Assembly (NCBI RefSeq): GCF_016919165.1
Contig: NZ_JAFFPS010000031.1
Span: forward strand, 124,001 to 188,000
Direction of reading: 5' to 3'
From: Leptospira chreensis
Lineage (GTDB): Bacteria > Spirochaetota > Leptospiria > Leptospirales > Leptospiraceae
Length of the DNA stretch: 64,000 nt
Shown: positions 51,029 to 60,516 of the stretch, piece after piece
How the letters are laid out: each line of letters begins with the position of its first letter
Numbering within the stretch: the stretch's first letter is position 1
Translations under genes and position numbers: made by a program
The notes under the pieces: model-generated
Databases searched by the model: none
Told to the model about the DNA's origin: nothing
The model's input: the letters and a program-made list of their open reading frames with translations, nothing else

Positions 51029-52891
51029 TTAAGCGGCTTGTTGTTTTTCCAAACGTTTTTTCATGAGGAACCCAAGGGCAGCTCCAATCACAATCAAACT
51101 TGCCGAAACTTCCAAAGCGTTGTTACGAACTGCTTTGATTAAGTAGGCTGAAAAACCATTGTCAGCATAAAAGTCACTGACCCGCACTACATAGGACGGA
51201 CGGTTTGGAGCAGGGATTTGGTCTACATGTAGATACCAATCTTTATGAGCCACACCGTTGGAGTTCATCCAAGAGTTGAAGAAAATATAACCCGAAGTAG
51301 ACGGTTTACGAATATCCGCACCTTCTGTTGGGTGGTTGAAGATTCCTGGAACAATGATGGCCCAAGGAAAACCAGTTTTGTCGATAAAGGCATCTTTACC
51401 TTTGCTATCTGTGAAAAAACCAGGGCGATAGATTTGTCTAAACACTCCATCTGTCTTTTGGTTGAAAGCAAGGAAGTAGTTCAAATGTCCACCGACTAGG
51501 TTCTTTGTTACATTCAAATCTACAGGTTCATCGAAAGTAATGGTTACTTGTGCAGTCACACCACGAACAAAGTTATTGATAGTAAATGTAGTTCCTGCGG
51601 CAGGAGCATTTTTACTTCCGAATAAGGTTTTGTCAGAACTTGGAAGAAGAAGAACACCTCGTTTGAGTTGTGCTGAAGTTAAAGTTCCACCAGTACAGTC
51701 GCCTGTTGCGTTAGCAGTGTATTTTGATGCAGAGGCACAACCAGCCCATGGTTTACCACTACCATCTAAATAACTCACTTGCACTTTTGCATTCGTTGGA
51801 ACATTCAAAGAAAGTCTGAGTTCATGGTTATATCCTGCACCTTTTGCTACATGGGTATAAGTTCCTCGAATCGTCTTTACTTTGTTTGCTGGTGTTTTAT
51901 CCATCTCTGTGCTAAACACAGTCGAGTGGTCATTTAAGTCCGCGTCTCCTGCAGAAGGATACATGTCTTCGAAAGCGATTGTGTAACGACCAGAACGTGC
52001 AGTGGTTGCAAGGCTTGGATCTTCTGGGAATTCATCGTAAATGTTCGCAATTCCATCACAATCAGAATCAACCGCTTGCACACAGCCGTTCACTGGTTGG
52101 AAATTGGTTGTGTCTACATTGACTACGGGAGCAACAACGACTGTGTCTGTCGAGGATCCATTACCACCGTTAGCTGGTTGTTGTATTGGAGCTGTTCCTG
52201 TAAGTTCTACCACTTCACCAGTGGTTGGATTCACACCGATCACACTGATCTCTACTGTTGTGACAGTTGGTGGAACACTAATGGGAATGGTAACCGATCC
52301 ATTGGAATCTGTAGTTCCCACTCCTACCACATTGGGCTCCCCTGTAGTGGTAGTTTCTGTGACTGTTACCGGTGCGTTGGCAACTGGGCCTGATTCGTTT
52401 TCTACAACAACGGTTACAGGAACTGTGATATTGGTTTCAAAATTAAAATTACCACCATTGGTTTGGTCTACGATTACAGTTGTAGTTTCATTAACGACCG
52501 TAGTAGGTGCTGGCGTGGGAGCCGTTACCACTGGAGCAGGAGTTGTGGGTGTTGTCACTACTGGCTCAGGGTTGCTTGGTTCTGACGGCGAAGGTGTAGG
52601 TGCCGCAACTTCTTCAGGTGTTGGCGTTGTCGTTTGTCCGCCACCGGTATTGGAACCACCATCTGTAGGAGTGGGTGTAGTTGTTTCTACGGGAGCCGTG
52701 ATTTGGCCTGGGTCTGTGGTTTCGAGTCCTACGACTGTGAATGTGCCACCGCCAGTATTGGCAGTCTCAGGAGCCGTTTGAGTGGTTCCATCACCAAGGC
52801 CCAAAAATGGGAGAAGTAAAGCACCTTTCTTTTTATTGGAACAGTCCAATATTAAGAAGGGTATCGCTAGAAGAATGATCCATCGTTTCAT
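51029..52891 (-). CDS. LruC-domain surface lipoprotein with C-terminal membrane tail
   Basis: Exported protein of 620 residues with a lipobox LILDC (Cys17). Order: Pro/Thr/Gly-rich low-complexity stretch (about 30-145), an Ig-like or carboxypeptidase-like domain (about 150-250), a short Asp-rich calcium-binding-like DSDCDGIANIYDEFPEDP, then the LruC domain (about 300-560, IAFEDMYPSAGDADLNDHS). It ends with a hydrophobic helix (ASLIVIGAALGFLM) and basic KKRLEKQQAA, an unusual addition for a lipoprotein. The LruC domain is named from a Leptospira antigen; its function is unknown. Confidence 0.87.
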   Translation of the reverse strand: MKRWIILLAIPFLILDCSNKKKGALLLPFLGLGDGTTQTAPETANTGGGTFTVVGLETTDPGQITAPVETTTPTPTDGGSNTGGGQTTTPTPEEVAAPTPSPSEPSNPEPVVTTPTTPAPVVTAPTPAPTTVVNETTTVIVDQTNGGNFNFETNITVPVTVVVENESGPVANAPVTVTETTTTGEPNVVGVGTTDSNGSVTIPISVPPTVTTVEISVIGVNPTTGEVVELTGTAPIQQPANGGNGSSTDTVVVAPVVNVDTTNFQPVNGCVQAVDSDCDGIANIYDEFPEDPSLATTARSGRYTIAFEDMYPSAGDADLNDHSTVFSTEMDKTPANKVKTIRGTYTHVAKGAGYNHELRLSLNVPTNAKVQVSYLDGSGKPWAGCASASKYTANATGDCTGGTLTSAQLKRGVLLLPSSDKTLFGSKNAPAAGTTFTINNFVRGVTAQVTITFDEPVDLNVTKNLVGGHLNYFLAFNQKTDGVFRQIYRPGFFTDSKGKDAFIDKTGFPWAIIVPGIFNHPTEGADIRKPSTSGYIFFNSWMNSNGVAHKDWYLHVDQIPAPNRPSYVVRVSDFYADNGFSAYLIKAVRNNALEVSASLIVIGAALGFLMKKRLEKQQAA

Positions 52892-52935
52892 GTTAAGATG
52901 TCCTACCTGTATAGGGAATTGAACGACAAAATGCT

Positions 52936-52974
52936 AAAAAAATCAACGGTGATTTCCAAAAATTTAGGGAAATC
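52936..52974 (-). terminator. Weak hairpin downstream of ubiE
   Basis: GATTTCC (52951-52957) and GGAAATC (52968-52974) form a 7-bp stem. On the minus strand a T7 run follows after eight further bases, so termination is possible but weak. The remaining gap 52892-53070 shows no gene. Confidence 0.35.
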
Positions 52975-53070
52975 CATTGGATTCTTGGGGGGAAGTACGA
53001 ACAGAGATCAAAAAAAGTGAACAAAACTTCCCCAAAATCAGCCAAAAATACCCTTTCTCTCTTTTAAAGT

Positions 53071-53796
53071 CTAGTTTTTTGCCACATGGGCCACAGCATT
53101 TCCAAAAACAAAATTTTGGAACCTTACTTCTTGGAATCCGAGTTCTTCGAGTATTTTGGCCAAAGTCTCTTGGTCAGGATAGGTTTTGGAGGAATGGGGG
53201 AGATAATCGAACATCTCATTTTCCCTTCCATAGAGCAAATATCCGAATATAGGAACGATTTTGAAAAAATAAAAGTCGGCAAAGAATTTCAAGAATTTGG
53301 GTCTCACTCGTCCCACATCCAAATTCACAAACACCCCACCTTTCTTTAACACTCGTTTGATTTCCAAAAGACATTTCTTTAAATCCGAAACATTCCTCAG
53401 TCCAAACCCCATAGTTACGATATCAAAACTTGCAGTGGGAAATTGGCTGAGATCCATAGCATCTCCGACAATCAGCCGAGCCCGATTGTCTCTCGGAACT
53501 TTGTGGATGGCAAAGGCCAACATCTTTTCGGAAAAATCCAAACCCACAATTTGTTCGAGATTTGGCTCCTTCCAGAGCCGCAGGGTGATGTCTCCTGTCC
53601 CACAACAGAGATCGAGTGCCGATTTTGCGGAAGGAACTGCCTTTTTGGCTTCTCTGACTACCCAATCCTTCCAAATGCGATGTAGGAAAAAACTATTCCA
53701 GTCGTTAAACCTGTCATAGGCCTTGGCGATTCCATCAAAATTAGTTCTTACATATTCCGGTTTCTTTTCTTGGGATGGCAGTTGGTATTGGTTCAT
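53071..53796 (-). CDS. ubiE: Demethylmenaquinone methyltransferase
   Basis: MenG/UbiE of 241 residues that methylates demethylmenaquinone with SAM. The family N-terminal signature VRTNFDGIAKAYDRFNDWNS, motif I LDLCCGTGDITL and GFGLRNVSDLKKCL are all clear. Start at 53796 gives the usual length; the frame stays open to 53877 but that segment would overlap exbB. Start-to-start spacing to the divergent exbB is only 16 bp. Menaquinone is the expected quinone in spirochaetes of this kind. Confidence 0.93.
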   Translation of the reverse strand: MNQYQLPSQEKKPEYVRTNFDGIAKAYDRFNDWNSFFLHRIWKDWVVREAKKAVPSAKSALDLCCGTGDITLRLWKEPNLEQIVGLDFSEKMLAFAIHKVPRDNRARLIVGDAMDLSQFPTASFDIVTMGFGLRNVSDLKKCLLEIKRVLKKGGVFVNLDVGRVRPKFLKFFADFYFFKIVPIFGYLLYGRENEMFDYLPHSSKTYPDQETLAKILEELGFQEVRFQNFVFGNAVAHVAKN

Positions 53797-53812
53797 AGAG
53801 GTCGATACATCC

Positions 53813-54286
53813 ATGAATTGGACATTTTCAATTCCCGCAATTTTGATTTTTATCCTTCTTTTTTGTTTTTCACTCACTTCCTTTTATTTTTTCTTTCGAT
53901 TGGTTCTAGGACTTCGTAAATTAGAGGATCGAAATCTCCGGTTGGACTTATTTCCGAAAGAACCCACAGAGGCTGAGTTGGAATTGTTTTTTTCTCCTTT
54001 GGAAAGAACCATCCAATGGTTGCCCACCATCGCTTCTCTTTCTATGCTTCTCGGTCTTCTTGGGACAGTGATTGGAATTAACTCCGCTTTTGGCGCTATG
54101 GAAGCCCAAGGGAAAGTGAGTTTGGAAGTACTTGCCGGAGGAATTAAAGATGCGTTGAATACAACCATTGTTGGACTTCTTGTTGCTATCCCTTCCTTAT
54201 ACTTTCATAGATTTTCAGAAAACAAAATTCGATATATATCGGAGCTTTTGGTAAAGGACTTTTCTAAAACTGATGAAACTCCGTAA
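53813..54286 (+). CDS. exbB: MotA/TolQ/ExbB proton-channel protein
   Basis: Membrane protein of 157 residues with three helices. The last two contain the family region LPTIASLSMLLGLLGTVIGI and GGIKDALNTTIVGLLVAIPSL with the conserved Thr and Pro. It starts within or just after a GAGGT site at 53797. It overlaps the exbD gene by 14 bp. The pair harnesses proton-motive force for outer-membrane energisation, as TonB/Tol partner; no tonB is in the window. Confidence 0.88.
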   Translation: MNWTFSIPAILIFILLFCFSLTSFYFFFRLVLGLRKLEDRNLRLDLFPKEPTEAELELFFSPLERTIQWLPTIASLSMLLGLLGTVIGINSAFGAMEAQGKVSLEVLAGGIKDALNTTIVGLLVAIPSLYFHRFSENKIRYISELLVKDFSKTDETP

Positions 54287-54668
54287 ATCGAATTCAAATT
54301 CCATCATTGATATTAGTAGTTTGATTGATGTACTTTTCATTCTATTAATCTTTTTGATGTTAGCCGTTCGATTTACAGAAACCACTTCTACTTTACAACT
54401 AGACCTTCCTAAAACCCAAACCGATTCGATTGGTGAAGAATCACCTAAGTTCAAAATCCAAATCAATCATTTAGGAACTATTTATTTTGATGGGAAAGAA
54501 ACAGAAAAAGGTTCTCTAACAGTTCTTGTTCCTAAAAACGAAGATGGAAAATCTAGAATTGTTTTGGAAGTGGATAAACGAGCGGTATTTGAGTCTTTTG
54601 TTTTGGTGACCGATTTATTAAAATCAAAGGGCTATCAAAAAATCGACATCGTCACTCTGAAGGATTAG
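54273..54668 (+). CDS. exbD: ExbD/TolR-family protein
   Basis: Protein of 131 residues with one N-terminal membrane helix holding the proton-relay Asp19 (SSLIDVLFILLIFLM), and a periplasmic domain with the swapped-strand ExbD fold (VLEVDKRAVFESFVLVTDLL). Overlap with exbB by 14 bp implies translational coupling. It overlaps the convergent kinase gene at its 3' end by 17 bp. Confidence 0.9.
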   Translation: MKLRKSNSNSIIDISSLIDVLFILLIFLMLAVRFTETTSTLQLDLPKTQTDSIGEESPKFKIQINHLGTIYFDGKETEKGSLTVLVPKNEDGKSRIVLEVDKRAVFESFVLVTDLLKSKGYQKIDIVTLKD

Positions 54669-56652
54669 AGGTTTGCAATAGATCAATTAAAAACTTGTAT
54701 CTTTTGTTTTGAACTTTTTGTTCTAATATTTTTTTTCCTTTATCATCAGTTTGAATTGCATTTAAAACTCCAGTCAGTTGGCCAAAGTTTTGGATTCGAA
54801 TCAATTGTAAAATTTGTCGTTTTAGTTCTGGATCTGATGTATTCAAAAAACTAAGAACAAATTCTTCTTCGGATTCTTCCAGTTTTGCCACTTGTGCAAT
54901 TTCGTTTGTATGAATAGGACCAATTTTTGATTTTTGTTTGATTTCCTCTGGAACTAGTTCTAATCGTGTGAGAGGAATTTCAAATGAGAATTCGGAACCC
55001 TCTCCAATGGTACTCCTTACATGGATCGTACCTCCTAAAAATTCAACTAACTGCTGGCAAATGGAAAGCCCAAGCCCTGTGCCTTCTTTATAGGAACTAC
55101 CTTGTTCCGTTTGTTGGAATGCCTCAAATATAGAATGTAATTGGTCATTTGGAATTCCGATTCCAGTGTCTTTCACAATGAATCGAACTGAATCAAAAGA
55201 CTGATCCGGATTACTTTGAATTTTGATTTCTAAACTCGCAGACCCTTGGTTTGTGAATTTTAATGTATTTCCAAGTAAATTAACAAGGATTTGGCGAATT
55301 TTTTGTAGATCGGCTTCGTAGAAAGAAGACTCAATTTTTTCGGCACCAATCAATTCGAAACTAATCGACTTCTCAGAAAAACGATAGGAAAACATAGAAA
55401 ATAAAGTATCCCAAAGTTGGACTAGAGAAAATTTCTCCCTAGTTTCTGTCATCTTCCCCGCTTCAATTTTGGATAGATCTAGAATGTCATTGATCATTCC
55501 AAGTAGATGGACTCCATTTTCATAGAGAGAGTTTACATATCCTTTTAAATGATTGGGAAGGTTGGGATCTTTTTCTAAGATTTGAGAAAATCCAATCACT
55601 GCATGGAGTGGGGTTCTCAGTTCATGTGTGATTTTGGAAAAGAAAACAGATTTGGAGCGATTGGCTTTGATGGCAGCTTCCACTGCTTTTTGTAATCGTT
55701 TGTTTTGTAACTGGATTTTTTGAGAATAGTCGTTTAACTTATCTTCTGCGATCTTTCTATCGGTGATATCAAAAACTGTGGACTTACTGATAATGAAGTT
55801 CCCATCTTTATCGAAAGTAGATGTAGAATTCAAACTCACAAAAAAAGTTGATTTGTCTTTTCTAACAAATTCCAACTCGACCCCGGTTAAGTTTTCGTTT
55901 GGGAAAGAGTTGACAATCAGTCTGTATTTATCCTGACTACTTTCTGTCATTAAGTCGTTAAATGTAAAGTTTCCAACTATTTCTTCCCTTGCATAACCTA
56001 ACCAATCTAGTTCGGTATCATTGATAGAAACTATGGTGTTGTCTTTGTCGAGAGAATGGTAACCGCAAGGTGCATTGTTATAAAGATCCAAAATCCTTTC
56101 ATAGGATTTCATTAAATTTTCTTCGGCAATTTTTCTGTTGGTGATATCGTTTCCGATAGATAATACTTCGTAAGGATATCCAAATTCGTTTTTTAGAATT
56201 CGGTTGGACCAAGTGACGGTTCGTTTGTCACTTTCTCCAATAAAAACATCATACTCTTGGCGGATGTTTTGTTCGGGTCTATGGAAGATATTCCATAGTT
56301 GGGATTTCACTTCATTGGATTTTTCAATAGGGATTTGGAATAAATCCAAGACCACATCTTTTCCCTCCGCTAAATCTTTGTTCATTTGAAAAAATTCTTC
56401 AGCATAGGGGTTTATGGAATGGATTCTAAAATCAGGGCTCCAACGGATGATGATGGAGTTTGCGGTATCGTAGATGTCTTGGTATTGTTTTTCTTTTTCG
56501 CGAATGGTGCGTTCAACTTCTTCCGAGTTGGCCAAGTTTTTTCGAAAAAGAATGAGTCTTAGTTTTTTTTCCTTTCTAAAGGCATTATAATAGTAATACA
56601 CCACAAATAATAATCCGAATCCGATTAGAATTGTAACGAATGTATCTATCAT
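54652..56652 (-). CDS. PAS-PAS sensor histidine kinase
   Basis: Kinase of 666 residues with an N-terminal membrane helix and no periplasmic loop of note. Two PAS domains (about 50-165 and 180-300) precede a HisKA domain (His in KITHELRTPLHAVIGFSQ), HATPase (DTGIGIPND, GTGLGLSICQQ), and a C-terminal helical region of about 100 residues. Its start overlaps the stop of the REC-PP2C gene by 4 bp (ATGA), so the two are translationally coupled. It probably phosphorylates that receiver. Confidence 0.93.
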   Translation of the reverse strand: MIDTFVTILIGFGLLFVVYYYYNAFRKEKKLRLILFRKNLANSEEVERTIREKEKQYQDIYDTANSIIIRWSPDFRIHSINPYAEEFFQMNKDLAEGKDVVLDLFQIPIEKSNEVKSQLWNIFHRPEQNIRQEYDVFIGESDKRTVTWSNRILKNEFGYPYEVLSIGNDITNRKIAEENLMKSYERILDLYNNAPCGYHSLDKDNTIVSINDTELDWLGYAREEIVGNFTFNDLMTESSQDKYRLIVNSFPNENLTGVELEFVRKDKSTFFVSLNSTSTFDKDGNFIISKSTVFDITDRKIAEDKLNDYSQKIQLQNKRLQKAVEAAIKANRSKSVFFSKITHELRTPLHAVIGFSQILEKDPNLPNHLKGYVNSLYENGVHLLGMINDILDLSKIEAGKMTETREKFSLVQLWDTLFSMFSYRFSEKSISFELIGAEKIESSFYEADLQKIRQILVNLLGNTLKFTNQGSASLEIKIQSNPDQSFDSVRFIVKDTGIGIPNDQLHSIFEAFQQTEQGSSYKEGTGLGLSICQQLVEFLGGTIHVRSTIGEGSEFSFEIPLTRLELVPEEIKQKSKIGPIHTNEIAQVAKLEESEEEFVLSFLNTSDPELKRQILQLIRIQNFGQLTGVLNAIQTDDKGKKILEQKVQNKRYKFLIDLLQTSNPSE

Positions 56653-57782
56653 TTGATTTCTAATAATAACATGGTCATATCATCGGCGACTTTGCCACCA
56701 GAATACTTCAGGACTTCATCCTGGACAGATTCGAGAAATTCTTTGGAAGGAAGGTGAAGCCTGCTTTCAATGAGTTCCGTAAATTTATGGTCTCCTAAAT
56801 ATTCTTCTTTATCATTTGGAACCTCAAACATTCCGTCAGAAAAAAGAAACAACCTGTCCCCTGAATTCAAAAAGATATCTTCGTTGTCTGCATTGAGTTG
56901 GTCTGGAAACATCATGAGACAAAATCCTTTGGTTCCGAGTTTGATGATTTTTTGATCCCGAATCAAAAACATACTATGGTGACCTGCCATCGAATAGGAC
57001 AAAAGATTTTCTTCAGCTTTGTATCGTAAGTAGATGGCACTGATGAAGTGAGTGCTGATCAGGGGGGTGAGAGTGTTATGAATCCAATACAAACTTTCAC
57101 TTGGCGCTAAAAAAGATTTATCCATGGTTTTGAAAGTGATGATTGCCATAAGGGAAACCATGGCTGCAGCGATCCCATGGCCTGTCACATCACCAAATAA
57201 AATATCCAAATCTCCAGAAGGTAACAGATCATAGGTGATGAGATCTCCACCTACTAAATCCATCGGTTTGTAAGAAGTATAAATTTGATAAAGAGGAGAA
57301 GGCGGGAACTGAAATGTTACTAAATTCTCTTGGTTGGATTTTGCCAGTTCCAAATCTTTTTGGATGGCTTGTAAAAGATCGATTCGTTCTTTTTCTAAAG
57401 TTTTGATTTTAATATGGGTTCGAATCCGTGCGAGAATTTCTGTTTCCTGGAAAGGTTTTGTGATGTAATCGACCGCTCCTGTTTCCAAACCTTTTACAAT
57501 ATCAGTGGTTTCGTTTAAGGCAGATAAAAAAAGGATGGGTGTGTTTTTGGATCTCTCCATGGCAAGCAGTCGTTTGGCGACCTCGAGCCCACTGAGTCCT
57601 GGTAACAAAATATCGAGTAAAATTAGGTCAAAATCTAAAACTTCTGCAAGTTCTAAGGCATATTCCCCATCATAGGCAACTGCCACTTCATATCCTTGGT
57701 TTAGTAAAATATGAGTAATGATTTCAATATTGGTTTCGTTATCATCGACAACCAAAATCTTTGCTGCTTGTTTTGTCTGCAC
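56649..57782 (-). CDS. Response regulator with PP2C (SpoIIE-type) output
   Basis: Protein of 377 residues: receiver domain (about 8-125) with acidic pocket and phospho-Asp in DLILLDILLPGLSG, a coiled linker, and a PP2C phosphatase (about 175-375) with PMDLVGGDLITY, FGDVTGHGIAAAMV and LFLFSDGMFEV. The usual Lys of receivers is in DYITKPF. The product would dephosphorylate a target in response to the co-encoded sensor kinase, as in RsbU/RssB-like switches. The target is not encoded here. Confidence 0.93.
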   Translation of the reverse strand: MQTKQAAKILVVDDNETNIEIITHILLNQGYEVAVAYDGEYALELAEVLDFDLILLDILLPGLSGLEVAKRLLAMERSKNTPILFLSALNETTDIVKGLETGAVDYITKPFQETEILARIRTHIKIKTLEKERIDLLQAIQKDLELAKSNQENLVTFQFPPSPLYQIYTSYKPMDLVGGDLITYDLLPSGDLDILFGDVTGHGIAAAMVSLMAIITFKTMDKSFLAPSESLYWIHNTLTPLISTHFISAIYLRYKAEENLLSYSMAGHHSMFLIRDQKIIKLGTKGFCLMMFPDQLNADNEDIFLNSGDRLFLFSDGMFEVPNDKEEYLGDHKFTELIESRLHLPSKEFLESVQDEVLKYSGGKVADDMTMLLLEIK

Positions 57783-57857
57783 AATTCATGAAGGATTGGA
57801 TGCAAAAAACATTTGGCAAGAGATTTTTAGTTTGGTTTGATTCTATAAGATAGATAA

Positions 57858-58937
57858 ATGAAAAAGATCATCCACATCGATATGGACGCGTTTTATGCAT
57901 CAGTGGAACAAAGAGACTTCCCGGAAATGCGTGGAAAACCAGTGGTGGTTGGTGGATCTCCGCATTCTAGAGGAGTGGTATGTGCCGCAAGTTATGAAGC
58001 TAGGAAATTTGGGGTTCGGTCCGCCATCCCTTGTTTTCAGGCTTATAAACTTTGCCCGGAAGCCATCTTCACTCCACCTCGGTTTGAAGTGTATAAATCC
58101 ATCTCTAAAGAAATTCGTTCCATCTTTTTGGAATACACAGATTTAGTGGAACCTCTGTCTTTGGATGAGGCTTATTTAGATGTCACAATCAATAAATTAA
58201 CAATCCCTCTTGCCAGTACAATCGCCAAAGAAATTAGAAAAAAAATTTTTGAACGCACTGAGCTTACTTGTTCGGCCGGTGTAGCTCAGAATAAATTTTT
58301 AGCAAAAATGGCTTCTGAGAAAAACAAACCTAACGGTCTTTATGTGGTTCTTCCAGGTGAAGAAGAAAAATTTTTAGATGAGATCCCTTTATATAGTTTT
58401 CATGGAATCGGAAAAAAAACATATGAAAAACTCTCGCAACTAGGGTATACAAAAGGATCAGAATTACGAAAAGCGGAAGAGTCGTTTTTAGTCCAAGAAT
58501 TTGGTAAGATGGGTGGGGTTTTTTACCGAATGGCTCGGGGACTTGATGATAGAGAAGTGATCCCTTTCCGCGATCCCAAATCCATTGGAGTGGAAACTAC
58601 CTTTAGTCATGACTCCGAAGACTTTTCCTATTTATTATTCACACTAGAGTCCTTGTCCAAAGAATTAGAAGAGAGGATGGGGCGTAAAAACAAACAAGGA
58701 AAAACTCTTACCTTAAAAATCAAATTTGAAGATTTTACAGTGAAACAAAAATCTATCTCCTCCGATTCTGTTTTCTACTTGGCAGACAGCCTTTTCCAAC
58801 AATCCTCGAATTTGTTGGCAACTGTCTGGAAGGAAAATATCGATCCATTAAGGAAAATCCGACTTTTGGGGATTTCTGTTACCAACTTTTCTTCAGATAC
58901 TACTACAAATCAGGACCAACCTTCACTCTTCGGTTAA
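57858..58937 (+). CDS. dinB: DNA polymerase IV (DinB)
   Basis: Y-family translesion polymerase of 359 residues. IIHIDMDAFYASVEQRD and SLDEAYLDVT hold the three metal-binding acids, SYEARKFGVRS and CSAGVAQNKFLAKMAS are further signatures, and a C-terminal little-finger domain ends with NQDQPSLFG, a possible beta-clamp-binding peptide (QxxLF). No LexA-type box was recognised upstream. The esterase gene starts 3 bp after the stop. Confidence 0.95.
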   Translation: MKKIIHIDMDAFYASVEQRDFPEMRGKPVVVGGSPHSRGVVCAASYEARKFGVRSAIPCFQAYKLCPEAIFTPPRFEVYKSISKEIRSIFLEYTDLVEPLSLDEAYLDVTINKLTIPLASTIAKEIRKKIFERTELTCSAGVAQNKFLAKMASEKNKPNGLYVVLPGEEEKFLDEIPLYSFHGIGKKTYEKLSQLGYTKGSELRKAEESFLVQEFGKMGGVFYRMARGLDDREVIPFRDPKSIGVETTFSHDSEDFSYLLFTLESLSKELEERMGRKNKQGKTLTLKIKFEDFTVKQKSISSDSVFYLADSLFQQSSNLLATVWKENIDPLRKIRLLGISVTNFSSDTTTNQDQPSLFG

Positions 58938-58940
58938 ACT

Positions 58941-59642
58941 ATGTTAGATAATGAAAACGATCTAGAATCTCTAGGGCCCTTACAAGTACTTCGAGTCAAA
59001 GGGGATCCAGATGCACCCACTGTTGTTTTATTTCATGGATATGGTGCCAGTGCCTTTGATTTATATCCCATCCATGAAGTCCTAGTCACAGACCAAAAGT
59101 TCAATTGGGTTTTCCCTCACGGACATTTGAGTGTTCCTTTGATGCCTGGGTATTCCGGTCGGGCATGGTTTCCGATTGATATGGCTGCTTTGGAAGAAGC
59201 GATCCGAAAAAACGATTTCAGAAATTTTGCCGACAAAGACCCAGAAGGGATGGATGTGGCAAGGCAAGCCGCATATTTAATGTTAGATGCGATTGGCGTT
59301 CCTTGGAACCAATTGATTCTCGGTGGATTTTCCCAAGGGGCTATGCTTGCCACAGACCTAACACTCCGAAAAGAAGAATTATCCAAGGGCCTTATGATCC
59401 TTTCCGGGGCACTTGTGAATGAATCCCTTTGGAAAGAGTTGGCACCAAAAAAATCGAATTTACGTTTTTTCCAATCTCATGGTGAATTTGATCCTATCCT
59501 TGGTTATGCGGGCGCAAAAAAACTGGAAAAGTTACTCCGTAACTCTGAACTTCTGGGTGAATTCATCGCTTTTAATGGTGGCCATGAAATTCCGGCTCCT
59601 GTCATCCAAGGTGTCAGTCGTTATTTGAATAGTTTGTCTTAA
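58941..59642 (+). CDS. Phospholipase/carboxylesterase-type alpha/beta-hydrolase
   Basis: Serine hydrolase of 233 residues. The nucleophile is in LGGFSQGAMLATDL, the acid is Asp in HGEFDPILGY and the His in GGHEIPAPVIQG, as in YpfH-type carboxylesterases and human APT-like enzymes. The oxyanion block LFHGYGASAFDL precedes. It is probably co-transcribed with dinB. Short-chain ester hydrolysis is expected. Confidence 0.9.
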   Translation: MLDNENDLESLGPLQVLRVKGDPDAPTVVLFHGYGASAFDLYPIHEVLVTDQKFNWVFPHGHLSVPLMPGYSGRAWFPIDMAALEEAIRKNDFRNFADKDPEGMDVARQAAYLMLDAIGVPWNQLILGGFSQGAMLATDLTLRKEELSKGLMILSGALVNESLWKELAPKKSNLRFFQSHGEFDPILGYAGAKKLEKLLRNSELLGEFIAFNGGHEIPAPVIQGVSRYLNSLS

Positions 59643-59695
59643 AAATTCTCGTTGGCAGACTCGTTTGGATCTGTCTAAGTCATTGGGTGATCATC

Positions 59696-60454
59696 ATGAA
59701 ACATTTTCTCTTTATTTTCCTTTGTTTTGGTTTCTTACAAGGGGCCTCTGCCCAAACCTTCGATCATAAACATTTAGTTTGGGACTCTCTTTTGAAGAAG
59801 TATGTAAAGAATGGTCTTGTTTCCTATAAAGGAATCCAATCGGAAGAGGGAACCCTTCGCCAATATTTGGACAATCTTTCCAAGGTTTCCGAGACCCAAT
59901 ACCAAGGATTCACAGAAAAAGAAAAACAAAGTTTCCTCATCAATGCCTACAACGCCTTTACCATCAAATTGATTTTGGATCATTACCCCGTGGAAAGTAT
60001 TACAGAAATTGGATCGCCTTTTTCCAAAATCAACTTAGCCCGAGGGATTCCTTGGAAAAAGGAATTCTTTTCCCTTCTTGGAAAATCAAGACATTTGGAT
60101 TGGATTGAACATGAGAAATTAAGAAAGGATTTCAATGAACCAAGAATTCATTTTGCTATCGTTTGCGCTTCTATCGGTTGTCCGAGTTTAGTTTCTGAGG
60201 CCTACACACCCAATGGTTTGGAGAAACAACTCCAATCAGCAAAACTTGGGTTCTTAAAAAATCCCAAAAAGAATTCTTACGACAAAACAACGAACACTTT
60301 GTACATAAGCAAAATTTTCAATTGGTTCCAAACCGATTTTACGAAAAAAACCACTCTCATCCAATACCTACAAGAAGGGTTTGATGAGACAATCAAACCA
60401 GATGCAAAAATTGCTTATAACGAATACAATTGGGATTTGAACGAGCTAAAATAA
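59696..60454 (+). CDS. DUF547 exported protein
   Basis: Protein of 252 residues with a signal peptide (MKHFLFIFLCFGFLQGASA). DUF547 blocks are visible: KQSFLINAYNAFTIKLILDHYP, the Asp/His-rich centre IHFAIVCASIGCPSL, and the tail IFNWFQTDF. Members are thought to have a papain-like fold but lack proven function. The ATG at 59696 is chosen over GTG at 59687 because it opens directly into the signal peptide. Confidence 0.9.
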   Translation: MKHFLFIFLCFGFLQGASAQTFDHKHLVWDSLLKKYVKNGLVSYKGIQSEEGTLRQYLDNLSKVSETQYQGFTEKEKQSFLINAYNAFTIKLILDHYPVESITEIGSPFSKINLARGIPWKKEFFSLLGKSRHLDWIEHEKLRKDFNEPRIHFAIVCASIGCPSLVSEAYTPNGLEKQLQSAKLGFLKNPKKNSYDKTTNTLYISKIFNWFQTDFTKKTTLIQYLQEGFDETIKPDAKIAYNEYNWDLNELK

Positions 60455-60516
60455 AATATCAGATAAATATAGCGTATTTTGTTGCATAAGTAATTGTTGA
60501 ATTCAATGGAAATTTG

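Noticed and set aside
52041..52781. 246-codon frame antisense to the LruC-domain gene
   Set aside because: Low-complexity Val/Thr/Gly shadow of the Pro/Thr-rich region; no start signal.
53071..53877. Longer ubiE product starting at 53877
   Set aside because: The extra 27 residues are not UbiE-like and would overlap the divergent exbB gene.
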